From positions 621,717,156-621,781,155 of the forward strand of contig NC_133666.1 in NCBI RefSeq assembly GCF_037893015.1: 64,000 nt of DNA. The letters run 5' to 3'. How positions within the stretch are numbered: position 1 is the first letter of the stretch; each line of letters starts with the position of its first letter. Origin of the DNA: Macrotis lagotis (taxonomy: Eukaryota; Chordata; Mammalia; Peramelemorphia; Peramelidae). A program made the translations under genes and the position numbers. Below are positions 48,334 through 59,239 of the stretch, piece by piece. A model generated the notes under the pieces. That model made no database searches. It saw only the letters and a program-made list of their open reading frames with translations, and had not been told where the DNA came from.

Positions 48334-48650
48334 CAGTAAGTTTTGGGCTCTCTTTTTCTAATTAGCTGACTTTCTCTCAAATGTTTATTTTCTTGCATAG
48401 CTCTTTTTTCTTATCCTAATTTTCCCTCTATTTCTCTTATCTGATTTTTAAAGTCTTTTTTTTTTGCTCTTCCAAGAACTTTTTAGTCTTGTGATCATTC
48501 TAAATTTTTCTTTGATGCTTTAAAAATAGATATCTTGCTTCATTGTTTTCTCAGCTTGAACTCTGATCTTATTTAGCTATCTGTGATAAAGTTCTTTTTC
48601 TGTTGTTTACTCAGTTTAATAGCCCATTTCTTGACTGTTAACTTCATATT
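48334..48650 (-). mobile_element. Old L1, 5' part of ORF1 (continuation across the HAL1-like insertion)
   Basis: Minus-strand sequence after 48333 continues the ORF1 coiled coil of the L1 that stops at 44010. It ends near 48620 in a degenerate start, CTGAGTAAACAACAG, where other copies have ATGAGTAAACAACAG (MSKQQ). The 9 bp duplication at the two edges confirms that both parts were one element before insertion. Confidence 0.72.
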
Positions 48651-48659
48651 TTACTAACT

Positions 48660-49640
48660 TTATATATATTTAGGTTGTGCTCCTGGGGTATGGAAAATTG
48701 TGATGAATAAAAAGTCTGAGAGATAGAGTTTCTAAATTTATTAATTAGGCTAGCAAATAATAAGTTGGTAGTCAGTGCTGTCTCTCCATAATTGGTTCTT
48801 GTCCTTTGTTATTGAAGAAGACCAAAACAACATTACTATATTAGAGATGAGCTTGGAATGCTCTACCACACACAGGCATAAAGGGTCCATGTGAACACCT
48901 GGAGTGGGTAAACTAAGCTTATGCATCTCACTTTTCTTTGAGTTGCTTCAACTCTCCCATGCTTGTAGAGCACAGAAGATGGCACATCCCACTGGGTGGT
49001 CCAATGCCAGCCCAATGCTGAATAATCTCTATATCCAAAAACATAACCATGGAGATCCTGGAATACTTAAATACCTTTGGAAAAGGAGGTGGCCCTGACA
49101 GGTGAGAAATCAACCTGATTGGTGAACAATCAATGGGGTAGACATCAAAAACCTTCAGCTCCTACTGAGATTGTAATTTGATTTTTAAAACTCAATTGCC
49201 TCCAGCAATATTAGCAAAGGAATGCATAACCATATAGACTATTCTAGTTGGTTTTCTTCTTCATAAACTAGGTCACCCTAAATTCTAGTAGAGGATTCTA
49301 AGGACAGGGGTTCATTTCCTACGGGCAAGAATTTAACTAGATTTTTTAAGGTCTTCCAGTGGGGTGGGGTTCTGCCTAAGATTGCAGAGCATCTGTCTAG
49401 AGGATTTGAGCAATTCCATTGCCCATTGGGCAATATCAGCAATGTCCTTCAGAAACTGACTGATTGACCTGCAAGGCTGGTCTCTGAATGAGGAAATAGA
49501 AAGGTAAAACCTCAATTCTAATTTAATACTTGATTACTAATATAATTGAAAGATAATTTCTCTCAGGATATTGTCTCAGGTTTTTCATGTTGTTTTCAGA
49601 GCTCTATTTTTTTTGACTTTCTGGTTCTTCTAATATGTTA
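48660..49640. other. No gene recognised; old SINE trace
   Basis: 48790-48990 weakly resembles an inverted core-SINE (TTCTTGTCCTTTGTTATTGA). The remainder is unassigned. Confidence 0.4.
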
Positions 49641-49649
49641 AGATTCAAG

Positions 49650-49806
49650 GGGTGGTTAGGTGGCATTGAGGAAGCTAGGTGGCTCAGTGGCTGGCCCTAG
49701 AGTCAGGAGTACCTGAGTTCAAATCTGGCCTCAAACACTTAATAATTACCTAGCTGTGTGACCTTGGGCAAACCACTTAACCCCACTGCCTTGCAAAAAA
49801 AAAAAA
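49650..49806 (+). mobile_element. WSINE1-type SINE with partly duplicated head
   Basis: Plus-strand copy whose 5' part repeats (GGTTAGGTGGCATTG, then AGCTAGGTGGCTCAGTGG). Short flanking ATTCAAG at 49643-49649 and 49807-49813. Confidence 0.88.
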
Positions 49807-49962
49807 ATTCAAGCCCAAGTGTAGTTATTTTCTCCTAGTTGGTGCCTTGATTTATGAGCAATTCCAAGGACTTCTTCCATGCCTAAGCTATGACCAGGTC
49901 CATAGCAGCACCAATGCCATCTCAAAAGCTCTTGCTCTCCATGGTTCCTAAAATACACCACT

Positions 49963-50128
49963 AGGGGCTCAGTGGATAGAGCAGTGGCCTTGGAGTCAGG
50001 AGTACCTGAGTTCAAATCCCACCTCAGACACTTAACACTTAATAATTATCTAGCTGTGTGGCCTTGGGCAAGCCACTTAACCCCATTGCCTTGAAAAAAT
50101 CTAAAAACAAAAAACAAAAAAAAGCAAA
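49963..50128 (+). mobile_element. WSINE1-type SINE, slightly 5'-truncated
   Basis: Plus-strand copy lacking the first bases. Perfect 16 bp TSD CCTAAAATACACCACT at 49947-49962 and 50129-50144. It contains a duplicated ACTTAAC/ACTTAAT step. Confidence 0.95.
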
Positions 50129-50829
50129 CCTAAAATACACCACTGTTCTCCACGGAGGCTGCAAGTGTCAGTTGGCCCCTCTGCCCTGGAACTGAAACAA
50201 GGAACTCCACTTCTCCTGTGATTGATCACATCCAGTCCTTCTCCATCTGAGAACCACAAGAAGGGCTCCTTTGTGCCTTTTAGTCACACTCATCAATATG
50301 TGATCAATCCTCCTCTTCTGTAGTAACAGTCAAGGCTGTGTCCAGTGCCAGTAAAGGTCCCCACTTATCCAGTCTTCTTCTGATCAGCTCTCTAATCCCC
50401 ACCATTCCTGAGATGAAAGTTTCTAAAAGTGAAGCTGTCTGTTACACCTCCCCTAAGGCTTGCTGTTTTTTTTTTAAATTTATTTTTATTAAAGATATTA
50501 TTTGAGTTTTACAATTTTCCCCCAATCTTGCTCCCCCTCCCCCAGATAGCACTCTGTCAGTCTTTACTTTGTTTCCATGTTGTACCTTGATCCAAATTGG
50601 GTGTGATGAGAGAGAAATCATATCCTTAAAGAGAAGAGAATTCTCAGAGATAACAAGAACAGACAATAAGATATCTGTTTTTTTCTAAATTAAAGGGAAT
50701 AGTCCTTGCACTTTGTTCAAACTCCACAGCTCCTTATCTGGATACAGATGGCACTCTCCTTTGCAGACAGCCCAAAATTGTCCCCAATTGTTGAACTGAT
50801 GAAATGAGCAAGTCCTTCAAGCTTGAACA

Positions 50830-52415
50830 TCACCCCCATGTTGCTGTTAGGGTGTACAGTGTTTTTCTGGTTCTGCTCATCTCGCTCAGCATGAGTTCAT
50901 GCAAATCCCTCCAGGCTTCCCTGAAATCCTGTCCCTCCTGGTTTCTAACAGAACAGTAGTGTTCCATGACATACATATACCAGAGTTTGCTAAGCCATTC
51001 CCCAATTGAAGGACATTTACTGGATTTCCAATTCTTTGCCACCACAAACAGGGCTGCTATAAATATTTTTGTACAAGTGATGTTTTTTACCCTTTTTCCT
51101 TATCTCTTCAGGGTATAGACCCAGTAGTGGTATTGCTGGGTCAAAGGGTATGCACATTTTTGTTGCCCTTTGGGCATAGTTCCAAATAGCTCTCCAGAAG
51201 GGTTGGATGAGTTCACAGCTCCACCAACAATGTAATAATGTCCCAGATTTTCCACAACCCTTCCAACAATTATCATTATCCTTCCTGGTCATACTGGCCA
51301 ATCTGAGAGGTCTGAGGTTGTACCCCAGAGAAGCTTTAATTTGCATTTCTCTAATAATTAATGATTTAGAGCATTTTTTCATATGGCTATGGATTGCTTT
51401 GATCTCCTCATCTGTAAATTGCCTTTGCATATCCTTTGAGCATTTGTCAATTGGGGAATGGCTTTTTGTTTTAAAAATATGACTCAGTTCTCTGTATATT
51501 TTAGAAACGAGTCCTTTGTCAGAATCATTAGTTGTAAAGATGGTTTCCCAATTTACTACATTTCTTTTGATCTTGATTACATTGGTTTTATCTGTGCAAA
51601 AGCTTTTTAATTTAATGTAATTGAAATCATCTAATTGGTTTTTGATGATGTTCTCCAACTTTTCCTTAGTCATAAACTATTCCCCTTTCCATAGATCTGA
51701 CAGGTAGACTAGTCCTTGATCTTCTAATTTGCTTATAGTATTGTTTTTTATGTCTATGTCCTGTAACCATTTGGATCTTATCTTAGTAAAGGGTGTGAGG
51801 TGTTGGTCTAATCTAAGTTTCTTCCATACTAACTTCCAATTATCCCAGCAATTTTGATCAAAGAGGGAGTTTTTATCCTAATGGCTGGACTCTTTGGGGT
51901 TATCAAACAGCAGATTACTATAATCATCTCCTGCTTTTACACCTAGTCTATTCCACTGGTCCACCACTCTATTTCTTAGCCAATACCAAACAGTTTTGAT
52001 GACTGATGCTTTATAATATAATTTTAGATCAGGTAGGGCTAAGCCACTTTCGTTAGCACTTTTTTTCCATTAAGCTCCTGGAAATTCTTGACTTTTTATT
52101 TCTCAATATGAATTTACTTACAATTTTTCTAACTCATTAAAGTAATTTTTTGGAATTTTGACTGGTAGGGCACTAAACAGATAGTTTAGTTTTGGTAGAA
52201 TTGTCATTTTTATTATATTAGCTCTACCTATCCACGAGCAGTTGATATTTGCCCAGTTATTTAAATCTAATTTAATTTGTGTGAGAAGTGTTTTATAATT
52301 GTTTTCAAAAAGATTCTGAGTCTGTCTTGGCACATAGACTCCCAAATATTTTACATTGTCTGAAGTTACTTTGAATGGGATTTCTCTTTCTAGCTCTTCC
52401 TGCTGTTTCTTGCTA

Positions 52416-52482
<67 letters not shown>

Positions 52483-54690
52483 GTTGAGGATTTATGAGGG
52501 TTTATTTTATAACCTGCAACTTTGCTAAAATTGCTAATTGTTTCCAGTAGTTTTTTAGATGATTTCTTGGGATTCTCTAGGTAGACCATCGTGTCATCTG
52601 AGAAGAGTGAGAGTTTTGTCTCTTCCTTCCCAATTCTAATTCCTTCAATTTCTTTTTATTCTCTAATTGCTGATGCTAACATTTCTAATACAATATTGAA
52701 TAGTAGTGGTGATAATGGGTACCCTTGTTTCACCCCTGATCTTATTGGGAATGCCTCTAGCATCTCCCCATTGAATATCATGCTTGTTGATGGTTTCAGA
52801 TAGATACTGCTAATTATTTTAAGGAACAATCCATTTATTCCTACACTCTCTAGTGTTTTTAATAGGAATGGATGCTGTATTTTGTCAAAACCTTTTTCAG
52901 CATCTATTGATATGATCATATAATTTCTGATAGGTTTGTTGTTGATATAATTGAGTATACTAACAGTTTTCCTAATATTGAATGAACCCCACATTCCTGG
53001 AATAAATCCTACTTGATCATAATGTATTATCCTAGTGATGACTTGTTGTAGTCGTTTTGCTAAGATTTTATTTAGGATTTTTGCATCTATATTCATCAGG
53101 GAAATAGGTCTATAATTTTCTTTCTCTGTTTTAACTCTTCCTGGTTTAGTTAACAGTATCATATTGGTATCATAGAAAGAATTAGGCAGAGTTCCATCTT
53201 TCCCGATTTTTCCAAAGAGTTTATATAGGATTGGAACCAATTGTTCCTTAAATGTTTGGTAGAATTCACTTGTGAATCCATCAGGCCCTGGAGATTTTTT
53301 TTTTTAGGGAGTTCAATGATGGCTTGTTGAATTTCTTTTTCTGAGATAGCATTGTTTAGGTATTTAATCTCTTCTTCATTTAACCTGGGCAACTTATATT
53401 TTTGTAAATATTCATCCATTTCACTTGGATTATCAAATTTATTGGCATAGAGTTGGGCAAAATAATTTCAAATTACTTTAATTTCCTCCTCATTGGTGGT
53501 GAGTTCACCTTTTTCATTTATAATACTAGCAATTTGGTTTTCTTCTTTCTTTTTTTTAATCAAATTGACCAGAGGTTTATCAATTTTATTGGTTTTTTCA
53601 TAATACCAACTTTGGGCTTTATTTATTAATTCAATAGTTTTTTTTGCTTTTGATTTTATTAATTTCTCCTTTAATTTTTAGAATTTCTAATTTGGTATTT
53701 GATTGGGGATTTTTGATTTGTCCTTTCTCTAAGTTTTTTACTTGCATGTTTAGTTCATTGATTTCCTCTTTCTCCAATTTATTCATATAAGCATTTAGAG
53801 GTATAATATATCCCCTGAGAGTCGCTTTGAATGAATCCCATAGGTTTTGGTATGTTGTTTCATTATTATCATTATCTAGGATAAAATGGTTAATTCTTTC
53901 TATAATTTGTTTTTTGGTCCACTCATTTTTTAAAATGAGGTTATTCAGTTTCCCATTTGTTCTGGGTCTATATCTCCTTGGCCCAGTATTGCATATGACT
54001 TTTATTGCATTGTGATCTGAGAAAGATGTATTCACTATTTCTGCGTTTCTGCAGTTGATCATTAGGTTTTTATGTCCTAGTACATGGTCAATTTTTGTAT
54101 AAGTTCCATGTACTGCAGAGAAAAAGGTATATTCCTTCCTGTCCACATTCAGTTTCCTCCATAAGTCTACCATATCTAATTTTTCTAACAATCTATTTAC
54201 CTCCCTAATTTCTTGTTTGTTTTATGATTTGATTTATCTAGATCTGATAGCGGGAGGTTGAGGTCTCCCACTAGTAGAGTTTTGCTGTCTGTCTTCCTAT
54301 AGTTCTTTCAGCTTCTCCTCTAAGAATTTGGGTGCTGTCCCACTGGGTGCATATGTATTCAATATTGAAATGACTTTATTGTCTATGGTACCTTTTAGGA
54401 GGATAAAGTTTCCTTCCTTATCTCTTTTAATGCTATCTATTTTTGCTGCTGCTTTGTCTGAGATAAGGATTGCTACCCCTGCTTTTTTTACTTCAGCTGA
54501 AGCAAAATATATTTTGCTCCAACCTTTTACCTTTACTCTATATGTATCTCTCTGCTCCAAATGAGTTTCTTGTAAGCAGTATATTGTAGGATTCTGGTTT
54601 TTAATCCACTCTGCTATTTGCTTACATTTTAAGGCGAGAGTTCATCCCATTCACATTCAAGGTTATGATTACTGATTCTTTATTGCCCTC
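50830..54690 (-). pseudogene. L1 ORF2 (endonuclease - reverse transcriptase), frameshifted
   Basis: ORF2p would nick target DNA and reverse-transcribe L1 RNA. Pieces in order on the minus strand: the APE-type endonuclease start near 54660-54297 (LNVNGMNS, QETHL, KKAGVAILISDK), endonuclease C-part 54191-53631 (YTFFSA, KIDHVLGHK, SFSDHNAIKV), the RT fingers and palm 53419-52656 ([41 protein letters not shown]), the catalytic motif near 52610 read as FSDD instead of FADD, then an (AT)n tract at 52418-52479. The C-terminal segment follows at 52420-50830, with the Cys-rich CWKGCGKSGTLLHCWWSC region in 51673-51017. Breaks lie around 54620, 54290, 53440, 53240, 52450, 51680 and 51030. The exact start codon is uncertain. 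Confidence 0.88.
52418..52479. repeat. (AT)n microsatellite inside L1 ORF2
   Basis: About 31 uninterrupted AT units lie inside the ORF2 region downstream of the RT catalytic motif. They interrupt the frame between the INPHKSS-like segment and the [10 protein letters not shown] segment. Confidence 0.97.
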
Positions 54691-55451
54691 TCTGCTATCT
54701 TCCCTCTGTTTGTTTTTCCCCCCCTTTCCTCTTTTATCCATATTCCCCAGTATTGTTTCTGAATACCACCCCCTTCAGTGTGTTTGCCCTCCTATATCAC
54801 ACCCTTTCCTTTCTTTCCCCTTTCCCTTTTTTCCTTTTCCCTTCCCTTCCTTATTTCCCCCACTCTCCTTCCCTTTCTCCATCCCCCCTCCCCTTTTCCC
54901 CTTTTAATACTTGAAAGGTTAGATGTTTTATAAGTTAACTGAGTATGTGTAGGTTGACTTTAAGCCAAGTCTGATGAGAAGAAGATTCAGGTGTTTCTCC
55001 TCTGCTCCCTTCTTCCCCTCTATTACCATATGTTTTTGTACCTCTTAGTGTAATGAGATTTGTCCCATTCACTCCCCTCCCTCCTCCCGTCTCTTTTCTG
55101 TCCCCCTTTTTATGGAGATAGTGTTTTTTTAGATCATTATATCTAAGTCATAGAAAATTCTGAGTGTCTGTCCCTTCTAGTTCAGTATATTCTATTGAAT
55201 AGAGTCAAAATTCCTGAGAGTTATTAGAGTCTTTCTCCCAAGTGGGGTTAAAGCCAGTTACATCCCATTAGATAGCAGTCTCATAGATAGGTCATGAATG
55301 TCCATAATTTCTGGCTAGGTATATTCTCTCTGTTAGAGTTACATTTCTCAAGATTTATGAGAATCTTTTTTCCCCCATGCTGGGATATAGCCAGTTTCAA
55401 CTTACTGGATTGCATTTTTTTCCTTTTCCCCCCCCCTTTTTTTTTACCTTT

Positions 55452-56522
55452 TCATGTGTCTCTTGAACCTCCTGTTTGATGTCCAAATTTTCTGTTTAGC
55501 TCTGGTCTTTTCATCAGAAATTTTTGGAATTCTTCCATTTCGTTAAATGTCCATCTCTTTCCCTGGAAAAGAAGGCTCAGCTTTGCAGGAAAGTAGATTC
55601 TTGGCTGCATTCCAAGCTCCTGTGCTCTTCGAAATATTTCGTTCCAGGCCCTTCGATACCTTAACGTTGATGCAGCCAGGTCCTGCATGATCCTTACGGT
55701 GGCTCCTTGATATTTAAATTGTTTCTTTCTGGCTGCTTGCAGGATTTTCTCTTTTATCTGATAGTTCTGCAGTTTGGCCACAACATTCCTTGTTTTTTTC
55801 ATTTTAGGATCTTTTTCTGGTGGGGATTGATGTACTCTTTCAATAACTACTTTGCCCTCCGATTCCATGATATCAGGGCAGTTTTCCATCACTAGATCCT
55901 GTAATATTAAATCTAGGATTTTTTCCTTTTCAATGTTTTCAGGAAGTCCTATAATTTTCAGGTTGCCCCTCCTTGATCTATTCTCGAGGTCAGTGGTTTT
56001 GTTGATGAGGTATTTTACATTTGCTTCTATTTTTTTATTTTGTTTAATTGACTCTTGCTGTCTCATGGAGTCATTAGTTTCTGTAGACTCCATTCTTTTT
56101 TGGGGGGAGGAGTTTTCTTCATTAACCTTTTGCAACTCCTTTTCCAATTGGTCAATTCTACTTTTGAAAGAGCTTTCCATTTGACCAATTGAGGTTTTGA
56201 GAGAATTAATTTCTTTTTCCATTTGCTCATTTGAGGATCTGAGGGAATTATTCTTATTTTGTAATTGTCCAATTGATGATCTGAGAGATTTATTCTCCTG
56301 TTGTGTTTGTCCAATTGTACTTTCTAAGGTTTTGTTTTCTTGTTGCAAGGTATTAATTGTCTCTCCCAAATTTTTAAGCTCCTTCCTTATTTCTTCAAGG
56401 AAGTCTTTCTGTGCTGGAGACCAGATTGTATTCTCCTCAGAGGTTCCAGGTCTCTCTGAGTTGGGGTCTTTCCCTTCCAGGAATTTTTCTATGGATCCAC
56501 CTCTCTGCTGACCCTTCTTCAT
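55452..56522 (-). CDS. L1 ORF1p, RNA-binding chaperone, uninterrupted 356 codons
   Basis: This frame encodes the L1 nucleic-acid chaperone that trimerises and coats L1 RNA in the cytoplasmic RNP. Residues about 41-182 form a long coiled coil, in which residues 57-126 consist of 14-residue units (QQENKTLESTIGQ-like) repeated about five times. An RRM-like domain follows at about 185-264 (RRGNLKIIGLPE at its start), then the C-terminal domain at about 265-340 (RKKQFKYQGATVRI, RRAWNEIFRRAQELG, FQGKRWTFNEMEEFQKF). The total is close to other mammalian ORF1 proteins (human 338). There is no internal stop or frameshift. The ATG lies about 775 bp inside the element, after the 5' UTR. Whether it is expressed cannot be told from the sequence. 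Confidence 0.92.
   Translation of the reverse strand: MKKGQQRGGSIEKFLEGKDPNSERPGTSEENTIWSPAQKDFLEEIRKELKNLGETINTLQQENKTLESTIGQTQQENKSLRSSIGQLQNKNNSLRSSNEQMEKEINSLKTSIGQMESSFKSRIDQLEKELQKVNEENSSPQKRMESTETNDSMRQQESIKQNKKIEANVKYLINKTTDLENRSRRGNLKIIGLPENIEKEKILDLILQDLVMENCPDIMESEGKVVIERVHQSPPEKDPKMKKTRNVVAKLQNYQIKEKILQAARKKQFKYQGATVRIMQDLAASTLRYRRAWNEIFRRAQELGMQPRIYFPAKLSLLFQGKRWTFNEMEEFQKFLMKRPELNRKFGHQTGGSRDT
56165..56350 (-). repeat. 42-bp tandem repeat encoding 14-residue coiled-coil units in L1 ORF1
   Basis: About five consecutive 14-residue (two-heptad) units are seen, each ending in a form of SLRSSIGQ or TLESTIGQ. On the plus strand they appear as recurring blocks containing TGTCCAATTG or TTGACCAATTG followed by a GATCTGAG-like motif. 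Unit divergence is moderate, so this is an established part of the coiled coil, not a slippage tract. Confidence 0.75.
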
Positions 56523-57296
56523 TATGCTAAGACCTTGAGTTGGTGTGGGGCCTGGTTCACCTGGGCTTGGGATCGCTAAAGGCTTTACTCACTGAGTGCA
56601 GTTTCTCTTCCTGGCCAATAGGAGGTGCTGGTTGCTTTCTCTGGAGTGTCTGACCTTGGTTGCAAGGCCTTCTCCCTTTGCTTGAGGGGAAGAATTGGAG
56701 CTATTGAATTCTTTTGCCTTCAATCAATGGTGGGCTTTACCCTGGCCTGAGGTCATTCCTCAGCTGGGCTGGTTCTTTTGCTTACACACCTGGGCCTAAG
56801 GCAAAAGTAGTTTGCATTTGTTTGTTTGGGAGGAGGTCTGAGCTGCAATGGAACCAGAGGAGCCCAGGATGGTGTCCACAGCTCTCCTGCGCCAGAACTC
56901 TACCCCCAGCCCAGTCCCCAGGCTCCAGGGGGACAGCACCTACACCAGCACCTCTGCTTCCCCGCAGACCCAAGCCCCTTTCGTCCAGCCCCACCGCTGA
57001 TCCAGCAGGTCCGGCTCTCGGGCCCTCAGACTCCCGGTTCCAATTCAGCTGTTAATCTGTCTGATTGGGGCTGATCCTCCCTCTGAGCCCAGACTCACCC
57101 ACCTGTACTCAGCCAAAACTGCTGTGGGAGACAAATCCTGAGGTAGATGTTCTTTCTCCTAGCTTTTCTTTCTGGGTTTTGTGGGTCGGATTTCTTTTAA
57201 GAGGTTTATTTCATGTGATAGCTGGGGAAGAGATCAGGAGACTTTAGAACTGTGCCCGTCTTCTCTCCGCCATCTTGGCCAGAAGTCCCTCGTTTT
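56523..57296 (-). promoter_or_regulatory. L1 5' UTR / internal promoter with YY1-like box
   Basis: The 5' UTR of the full-length L1 is the most G+C- and CpG-rich block of the region. Its first bases on the minus strand contain CCAAGATGG (plus-strand CCATCTTGG at 57270-57278), which matches the YY1 core that sits at the start of the human L1 internal promoter and fixes its start site. The short open frames inside this block are not supported as genes. Confidence 0.7.
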
Positions 57297-57669
57297 AGGC
57301 TTGCTGTTTGTTGACAGGCTATAGGTGTATCTCTTCACTCCTGGCCAGACCACAACCCCATAAGTCAGATCTATCATCGGGGACCATGGGGAGTGAGAGA
57401 TTTTTGGGTAGATTGGTGCTGCCAGGGACATCACAGAGGTGATGAATGGAAGAATAAAGGATAGTTGGCCAATGGAGGTTTTAAGAAAAATCCACCTATG
57501 GTTGAAGGGGCCCTCAAAAGTGGAGAGGTTTCAGCATGAGAAGATCACAGAGGGAGAGGAAGCCTACAGGGTAAGAAGGTAGCTGAGGCATGGTTTTGAA
57601 ATCCAGAGTGTCAAAAGCAGAGGAATGAAAGACTCTCAGCCTGGGCCCTTCCTCTGAAGGAAGTCTTTT

Positions 57670-58189
57670 CTTTCTTTTTTCTTTTTCTTTTTTGATATTT
57701 ATTTCTTTTTATTTTTTTGAATTTCTTTTTTTTGAATTTTACAATTTTTCCCCTAATCTTGCTTGCCTCTCCCTACCCCCCACAGAAGGCAATCTGATAA
57801 TCTTTACATTGTTTCCATGCTATACATTGATCAAAATTGAATGTGTTGAGAGAGAAATCATATCCTTAAGGAAAAAAAAAACAAAATATGAGAGATAGCA
57901 AGATTACGGAATAACTTTTTTTAAAATTAAAGGTCTTCAGTCTTTGTTCAAACTTCACAATTCTTTCTCTGGATACAGATGGTATTCTCCATTGCAGATA
58001 CTCCATAATTGTCCCTGATTGTTGCACTGATGAAATGAGCAAGTCCATTAAGATTGATCATCACTCCCATGATTCTGTTAGAGTGTACAATGTTCTGGTT
58101 CTGCTCATCTCACTCAGCATCAGTTCATGAAAATCCTTTCAGGCTTCTCTGAATTCCTTTGTCTCCTGGTTTCTAATAGAACAATAGTG
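57670..58189 (-). mobile_element. 5'-truncated L1 3' end
   Basis: About 520 bp of L1 3' end (end of ORF2, 3' UTR, A-tail at the left) is close to the tail of the full-length L1, including the ATTTCTCTCTCAACACATTC and ACATTGTTTCCATGC blocks. An imperfect 12 bp duplication (AGGAAGTCTTTT at 57658, AGGAACCCTTTT at 58190) flanks it. Confidence 0.85.
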
Positions 58190-58201
58190 AGGAACCCTTT
58201 T

Positions 58202-59235
58202 TCTAGGGCAATGAACTTTGGTCTAGGATCAGCAGTGACTCCTCATTTTTGATTTCCTCTGAGTCATTACTGTGAGGTCTTTAACTGCCAGGAAGGAGGT
58301 GGTAGAATTCTAATTCAACAATCCTTCCTGGCAAAAGCTAAAGAAAGCTACTGTACTTTGACTTGTGGGGATCAATCTCAAGCCAGTTAGATATATCCCT
58401 GTTGCCTGTCTTGTGAGAAAGAGTGGCTAGGGAAAAAGGTTCCTAGGTTTTGCTGGCTTCATCATATAACAATTGAAGTCTCAGATCCTTACCAAGGGGT
58501 GGAATGTTTATTTTGAAGCATGAGATCTCTCAAACTTTTTCAATATCCCCTGCCTATTCAGCCCTACATATCTTTAGTTTTTACTAAAAAAAGGCACCTT
58601 TTTATGGTTGCAAAGGTCATTCTCTTTGGCAGAGAAAGCAGAAGCCAAATAAGATCTGGGCAGTTCTGCTTCCTCTCCATTGGCAAGGAGTGATCTTTGT
58701 CCTATCCACCTCAATGGTCTTCTCCCTTCTTTATTTCTTCTCTCCAACATAACTTAAAAACACATTTTTTTATTTTTAGCTTCCCTTACCAAACTTGGAT
58801 CATACTTAGCTTTGACACCACTGCTACTATTATTTTATATAAATATATAAAATATGTATATTCATATATATAACATATTACATATAGTTCCAAAATTTTT
58901 TTCATTTAAAACATTTTTTATATCTCTTGCTTTTTCAACCCCTCATTTTGTCCCTACCCTGGGACCTCTCCTTTGAAACCAAGAATAAAAAAGAGAAAAA
59001 AAATTTTCAGCAAAACTAACAGTGTCCATAAAAGCAGTGTTCTACATTTTCAGTTCCCTATCTCTAGAAAGAGGGGAAGGAGGTGCACTTTCATTCTCTT
59101 CTCTGTGGTCAACCTTTGCCATTAAAATTAAATCATATTTTGCTTTATGGTTGCTTTTTTATTTTTTCTATTTACATTATAGTGATCCTTTCTATATTAT
59201 TTTCCTGGTTCTCAGGAGAACAATTTACACAATAA
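58202..59235. other. No gene recognised
   Basis: Unassigned sequence with AT-rich tracts near 58840-58890; no supported frame. Confidence 0.5.
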
Positions 59236-59239
59236 CAAC

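Larger units (their letters stand above)
50469..57296 (-). mobile_element. Nearly full-length L1 (LINE-1) retrotransposon with TSD
   Basis: The element reads right to left: 5' UTR 57296-56523 (G+C-rich, starting with a GGCCAAGATGGCGGA box), ORF1 56522-55452, a purine-rich spacer of about 0.8 kb, ORF2 about 54690-50830, then a 3' UTR and A-tail (plus-strand T run at 50466-50476). It is flanked by a perfect 13 bp target-site duplication, AGGCTTGCTGTTT, at 50456-50468 and 57297-57309. That marks one complete, non-truncated target-primed insertion of about 6.8 kb. ORF1 is uninterrupted, while ORF2 is broken by several frameshifts and an (AT)n expansion, so the copy is dead for autonomous movement but not very old. 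Confidence 0.92.

Noticed and set aside
52591-52803. Plus-strand frames antisense to L1 ORF2
   Set aside because: Shadow frames of the L1 coding strand.
54665-54907. Pro/Phe/Leu-rich plus-strand frame
   Set aside because: It is the antisense of the purine-rich spacer between L1 ORF1 and ORF2.
56714-57074. G+C-rich overlapping frames of 70-113 codons
   Set aside because: They lie in the L1 5' UTR, which is naturally G+C-rich; no domain or splice context.
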